Of a DNA stretch of 64,000 nucleotides, positions 59,213 through 64,000 are shown one piece after another. Made by a program: the position numbers and the translations under genes. Numbering within the stretch: position 1 is the stretch's first letter; each line of letters opens with the position of its first letter. The notes under the pieces were generated by a model, which was not told where the DNA came from, ran no database searches, and saw nothing but the letters and a program-made list of their open reading frames with translations. The DNA is from Parapristionchus giblindavisi (Eukaryota; Nematoda; Chromadorea; Rhabditida; Diplogasteridae), in NCBI GenBank assembly GCA_943737045.1, contig CALSFV010000148.1, positions 39,037 to 103,036 on the forward strand, written 5' to 3'.

Positions 59213-61048
59213 ACAACTTAAGCCTTACCTTAACTTAGTACTTAGGATTTTATATTTAGCTCTAATTTATTGATTTAAATTCCTGTGCAATTTTAATTCT
59301 TTTACCGGTAATTTCCTTCATGTCACCAAATATCGATTACAAGTAGTATTGATTGATTAAGTATTGATTGATTCATTGTATAGATTATATCATGTATTCA
59401 TTCCCTCTTATCGATCTCTATTCATTTCAATCTGTTGTAATATCTTTACTCTTTCTACTCTAGTATGTTTTGTATTATCTTCATTCTCTTCTACTCCAAC
59501 TCTTATCGTCCCTCTATCTCTTATTCTTCTTTTTCTCCATTTTCTTGTTATCCATCAACCTTGAGCCATTTAAACCACTTTCCATTCATATTTCCATTAC
59601 TTTCTCTTCGAGTTAATCCTACCCGTTATTGTCTTGTCCCAATTATACATATGTGTGTGCGTTTGCTGGCTAATTTAATCACATTTTATCATTATAACTT
59701 TGTAACAATATAGGTTATGTAGACTAAAATAAAGTGTGATTGTAAAGCGTTCCTACTGTGTTTATCGGCGGATGAGGATCGGCACACTCGGACCGATTTA
59801 ATGCTTACTCATACTCGACGGCTGATTAAATTCAATGTGTCCTAACCCATGTCTTGGCATTCACAATGCTTATATCTTTGTCTCACTAAATACTATCTCA
59901 TTGATCAATTACTAAAATACACCTTCCCACAATACACTACTTTGTGTAGTTTTGGTAGAGTTCAGAATACGGAATGTAGTGTCCTTCAACTATGATATAC
60001 CCGTTGTCAAAGATCTTTCTTATTGAGATGTTGTGTAGATAGTGGGACGACGTATCGTAAGTAAATAGCAACATTTGTTCATTGTATCAAATGAAACCGT
60101 GATGAATTCTGGAATTCTAGACAAATATGGAATGAATGCTATGAGAGAGTATGAGGAAGTGTTTACTATTGAGACACTTATAGAGGTTCTTATCATTTCG
60201 TTGTAGTTCAATCGTATTATTCTTGTGTTCTTCTCTCTCCATTATAATCATTCTTATCAATCTATCACTCCATATCTATCTATCTACGTTGCAATTCATG
60301 TACCGAGAAACGATGTATGTATTAGAGAGTAGTGGGGTGATTCCCTCTCAACCATCTCTACCTCTCCTTATCCCTCTACCTATCTCTCCTTCTACCTCTA
60401 CATCTACTCCTCCTTCCTTCTCCCTTTATCTCTACCTCTCCCTCTACATCTACTTCACTCTACCACATAGAACCATTCTCCGATAAGCAACAATGGGCAG
60501 TTTTATGACATGTTTCCCGATGCTGATCAACCCTTAAACCCCCCCCCCCCCTTACTTAGTTATTCTTCTCAAATACTTACCTTAGCACATATCATTTACT
60601 TAATCATTTAAGTCAATCGTCCTTAAGTCCTTAACTGTCTTAGTGTAACCACGGGTGCGGGAGCAGTCTTCGTTGAGCGTGCCCGTCGTACGGGCAAGCG
60701 ATCTCGTCTCGACTCACTATCATTTGTTGGAAGGTGACTTAATCCTGACTTAAGTGACTTATTCGTGACTTAACCGTTACTTAAATGACTTAATTGACGC
60801 TAACTCATTAGGATCTCCTACGGACTCTATAGTCCTCTGTACTTTGTCTCGTGGATTGCAACGATAAGACATTCAAATCGTTGCAATCAGTCTATTTTAT
60901 ATTCTATTCTATTCTAATCTATATTATTCTCATCTCTAATCTCTATATTGCTTCGTTCTTAACCATTCCTCGTCGTCTTCATTGCTAATCTCTAACCTTC
61001 CTTTGATCTACTGTGATTATTCATTGATTGATCTTTGATCTTCTCCAG
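59213..61048. other. Bestrophin 3' UTR and region upstream of the HACD exons
   Basis: AATAAA at 59728-59733 probably ends the bestrophin transcript. Further on: a poly-C run at 60540, a cluster of ACTTAA/TTAAGT heptamer-like motifs at 60590-60810 around an exon-like open stretch (60645-60738, ERARRTGKRSRLDSL) with acceptor CTTAG and donor GTGACT but no ATG, and an 11-bp perfect hairpin at 60854-60888. The missing HACD first exon should lie here. Confidence 0.45.
60854..60888. other. Perfect 11-bp hairpin
   Basis: GATTGCAACGA, 13-base loop, TCGTTGCAATC. Short and isolated; could be a structured RNA element or chance. Confidence 0.4.
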
Positions 61049-62767
61049 ATCGATGGTTGCTCCCGTCGGATCTGTATCTCATCTGGTACAATACGGCTCA
61101 GGCTGCAGGGTGAGTGATCTTTGATCTTTGATCTTTTTTGTTAATCTATTGATTGACATGCCGTGCTTTGCCCTTACACGTGGTCTCATAGTGAGTGATG
61201 AGTGTTGATAATTCTTTAGAATGATATCATTATCAATGATTATAAATCATTGTAGATATGATACTTTGAATGAATATCGATCGATATGAAACATACTTAA
61301 GCAGATAACTAATTTTACTCTCCGCTCTGACAACGCTCTCTCGTAGACAATAAAAGCGAAAGCGCATTGCCTTAGCGGAGAGTTAGTATTATTAGCAGAG
61401 TTATGGGGAAGAGTCACATGTTTTCTTACATCCAAATATTATTAATAATAATGTGTTATACTTTTGGCACAGAAATCTATAGTGAAGACTCATTGTATCA
61501 CAAAATGCAACTCTGAATTTCAGATAAAGAAATTGAATAGAACACATGGTTTTAAAACACAAGTTTGAAGTAGACAGTAGTGGAGAGCATCAATATTGAT
61601 TTTGAAATTGTTTATTAATTAATATATTATATTATTGTACCATTAAAGATGGTCAGTAGTCCTCGTCAAGACTATTCTTTCGCTTCTCTCGGGTGCTTCC
61701 TTCCCTCAAACATTCGAAGCTGTCTCATTCTGGCTCTACATTTTCCAGACTGCTGCTGTTCTTGAGGTATACTGTAATGTAGGAGTGTTTGAGGTATACT
61801 GCAGGGTTGTGCGGAAAATATTTTTCGGAAAAAACCGGAAAAATCGGAAAATCCGGAAAATTTTCTGCAAAACGCATTTTCTTGTGTTTCATATAACAAT
61901 ACATAGGAATGATCAAAAATCATTTTGCAGCAAATAAAAGATAACAATTACCCAAAAAACATATAAACGAACAATGTGAAGCTTAGAATCCTATGAGTTG
62001 AATGTTCGCGTTTAGGAACAACAAAGCCATATACGTGATTGTTGATCATTATTATCGAATCATGGGAAAGAACTATGACCAGTCTGATAAAAATGACTAA
62101 AAAATCTTCAAATGTTGTGTTTCATATGTATTTTTTTTACTCTGTAGAGCATTTAATTTTTTCCGGTTTTCCGGCATTTTTTTCGGAAAATTTTCCGGTC
62201 GGAAAATTTACCGAAAAGGGGTCGGAAAAACCGGAAATTTTTTCCGTTCGGAAAATTTTCCACACAACCCCTGGTATACTGTAGTATTGGATGGGTAATG
62301 TAGAGCTTGATGTATAATATGGAAGCACTGAGAGGGTAGTACAGGTACGGTAGAGGATTGGACACGTTTCGGTATATGTTTTATTGTGATATTGAATGAG
62401 CATGGTTGAAGCTTACCATTTATGGACGGTTAAGGTGATACTATTTGGGTTCTTCGTCGACAATATACATTAGAGTGAATCTTTATTGTCTAATCAATAA
62501 ATATAATCAATATCTCATTCAGATTGTTCATTGTGCCATTGGTCTCGTTCGATCTCCTATTGCTACTACTTTAGTACAGGTACTTTATTATCGATTGATT
62601 TTACAAGAACTGAATCAGTATGAATGGTGCTCGTTTTTTTCGTAGTCTTATACGATAACTGTGAAACATGAAAGTAGATGGTATCTTTCTATGATTCATG
62701 ATCTATTCATTTCAGGTCTTTTCTCGTGTATCCGTTCTATGGTTGATGCTATGCCCTGTCCCTGAGG

Positions 62768-62808
<41 letters not shown>

Positions 62809-63855
62809 AGTGTTCTATTTATATTTTTGATTTTTTGTCTGTTTAAAAAAAAACTTCTTCCCCTCTGATGATTTGCTGATTTGATGAGTTTATATTCAAA
62901 TCAATAAACTAATCAATACAATCTTCTTATTGTTTAGTTCTCGTGAATCGATCGGAGTCCCGATGCTTCTCATCGCTTGGTCCATCACTGAGGTATACGA
63001 TACACCAATTATTGATTAGTTAATTAATCGATATCTTTCAGGTTATCCGATATTCCTACTACGCCCTCAACATTATTCAGGCTGTACCACAGTTCCTCAT
63101 CTTTCTCAGGTATACTGTATAGAATCATTCAATCTATAAATGAGCATACCATCTATGACAGTTGAAACATTAACATGAAAAATCGATAATTAGTAAAACA
63201 ATTAGTGTGTGTAATTATGCGATTACACAATTTACATGCGAAAATGGATCAATACTATATTAGTATTATATTGATTGAATTCTTATAGATATACTCTCTT
63301 CATCGTCCTCTATCCCCTTGGAGCCAGTGGAGAACTTTTCGTTGTATTCGCTGGTCTTCCTTATGTTCACGAGGTATACTGTAATACAATTTATTGATTG
63401 AAGTGATACACTGTAATTGGCAATCTGTGATATAAATTTTGGTTCAGAAAATACATGATGGTTTAGTAACTTTATATGAAAAATTAGTACATATCATTTT
63501 ACGAATTTGATTATGTGCTCATTAGTCATATCATTGTGAATATAGCATGTAGGTACACTGTAGTTGGATTGATTATTGATTAGTTTAACCTTATCGATTG
63601 GAATATTCACAGCGTCAACTCTTCTCCCTCGCAATGCCCAATATCTTCAACATGAGCTTCTCATTCTATTGGTTCCTCGTTGTATTCATGCTCGTCTACA
63701 TTCCAGGTTTGTACTTTGATCTTTGATCTTTTCTACCCTGAACCGGAATTGATCTTTGATCTTTGATCTCTTCAGGCTTCCCCAATCTGTACTTCTACAT
63801 GTTCGCTCAACGCAAGAAGGTTCTCGGAACTGATCCCGCCAAGAAACAAAAATAA
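61049..63855 (+). CDS. Very-long-chain (3R)-3-hydroxyacyl-CoA dehydratase (HACD/PHS1 family)
   Basis: Third step of fatty acid elongation in the endoplasmic reticulum. Exons: 61049-61109, 61649-61766, 62523-62579, 62716-62766, 62938-62992, 63042-63109, 63289-63373, 63613-63706, 63776-63855. It reads [82 protein letters not shown]. The catalytic Tyr and Glu of the family fall in Y-PLGASG-E. The last residues KKQK form a KKXX endoplasmic-reticulum retrieval signal. The first exon with the ATG was not found. The junction 62766/62938 is off by one base with canonical GT-AG sites. Probable C. elegans counterpart is hpo-8, symbol not assigned. Confidence 0.85.
61802..62273. mobile_element. hAT-like element, ends CAGGGTTGTG
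   Basis: 472 bp in an HACD intron; ends CAGGGTTGTGCGGAAAAT and ATTTTCCACACAACCCCTG; perfect 8-bp duplication GTATACTG (61794-61801, 62274-62281). Sub-terminal regions are strings of TTTTCCGG/CCGGAAAA; no transposase remains. Confidence 0.87.
62767..62810. repeat. (ATT)n microsatellite at a splice donor
   Basis: ATT run starting right after the donor at 62766 and ending TTACAG. Confidence 0.9.
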
Positions 63856-64000
63856 TCGATATATTGATTGATTGACTAGGTAGATCATAAGTAGATTATG
63901 ATCATTTTTTCCATTTTGAATACTCTATCGCCAACCTCTATTGATCTGTGATATGTTTTTTCTCATTCTAATCAATAATTGTATTGATCTTTTTTCCTAT
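63856..64000. other. HACD 3' UTR
   Basis: AT-rich sequence to the window end; nothing else recognised. Confidence 0.4.

Overview
The window looks like nuclear DNA from a free-living (rhabditid-type) nematode. It is AT-rich. Genes are cut into many short exons (50-180 bp) with small introns, 3' splice sites read mostly as tttcag, attcag or attag, and several first coding exons follow directly behind a splice acceptor, as expected if a spliced leader is added in trans. All six genes that I can assemble are eukaryotic. Very short exons and high intron number recall diplogastrids such as Pristionchus, but that placement is a guess.

Layout: (1) 187-1993, + strand, a lysine/glutamate-rich protein with an N-terminal membrane anchor, not recognised. 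(2) 3050-14176, - strand, a beta-catenin of the HMP-2 type in about 21 exons; its introns hold three or more mobile elements and a 36-bp minisatellite made from an exon-intron junction. (3) 15758-17250, - strand, a multi-pass membrane RING-finger protein. (4) 19036-30300, a gene-free block of repeats: a possible Helitron end, a higher-order tandem array of five ~1.2-kb units each carrying a 631-bp hairpin element, two Tc1/mariner-type transposase relics, several MITEs and a three-copy interspersed repeat. (5) 34677-39902, + strand, a monocarboxylate-transporter-family (SLC16) MFS protein in 16 exons. (6) 42155-51980, - strand, a CLK/LAMMER dual-specificity kinase with two alternative N-termini (an Arg/Ser/Lys-rich one and a Pro/Ala/Thr-rich one). 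(7) 52984-59212, + strand, a bestrophin in 20 exons, 599 codons without a frame break. (8) 61049-63855, + strand, a 3-hydroxyacyl-CoA dehydratase (HACD/PHS1 family), first exon not found.

The genes do not form a pathway; they are ordinary housekeeping and developmental genes (cell adhesion, ubiquitination, transport, splicing-factor phosphorylation, anion channel, very-long-chain fatty acid synthesis). The unusual part is the mobile DNA. Because several elements sit inside otherwise recognisable copies of a repeat, or show clear flanking duplications, target-site duplications can be read directly: TAA (hairpin elements of the array and its borders), TA (three elements), TTAA (one nested element) and 8 bp (seven hAT-like MITE copies in four families, all inside introns). 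I could run no searches, so family names rest on motif recognition.
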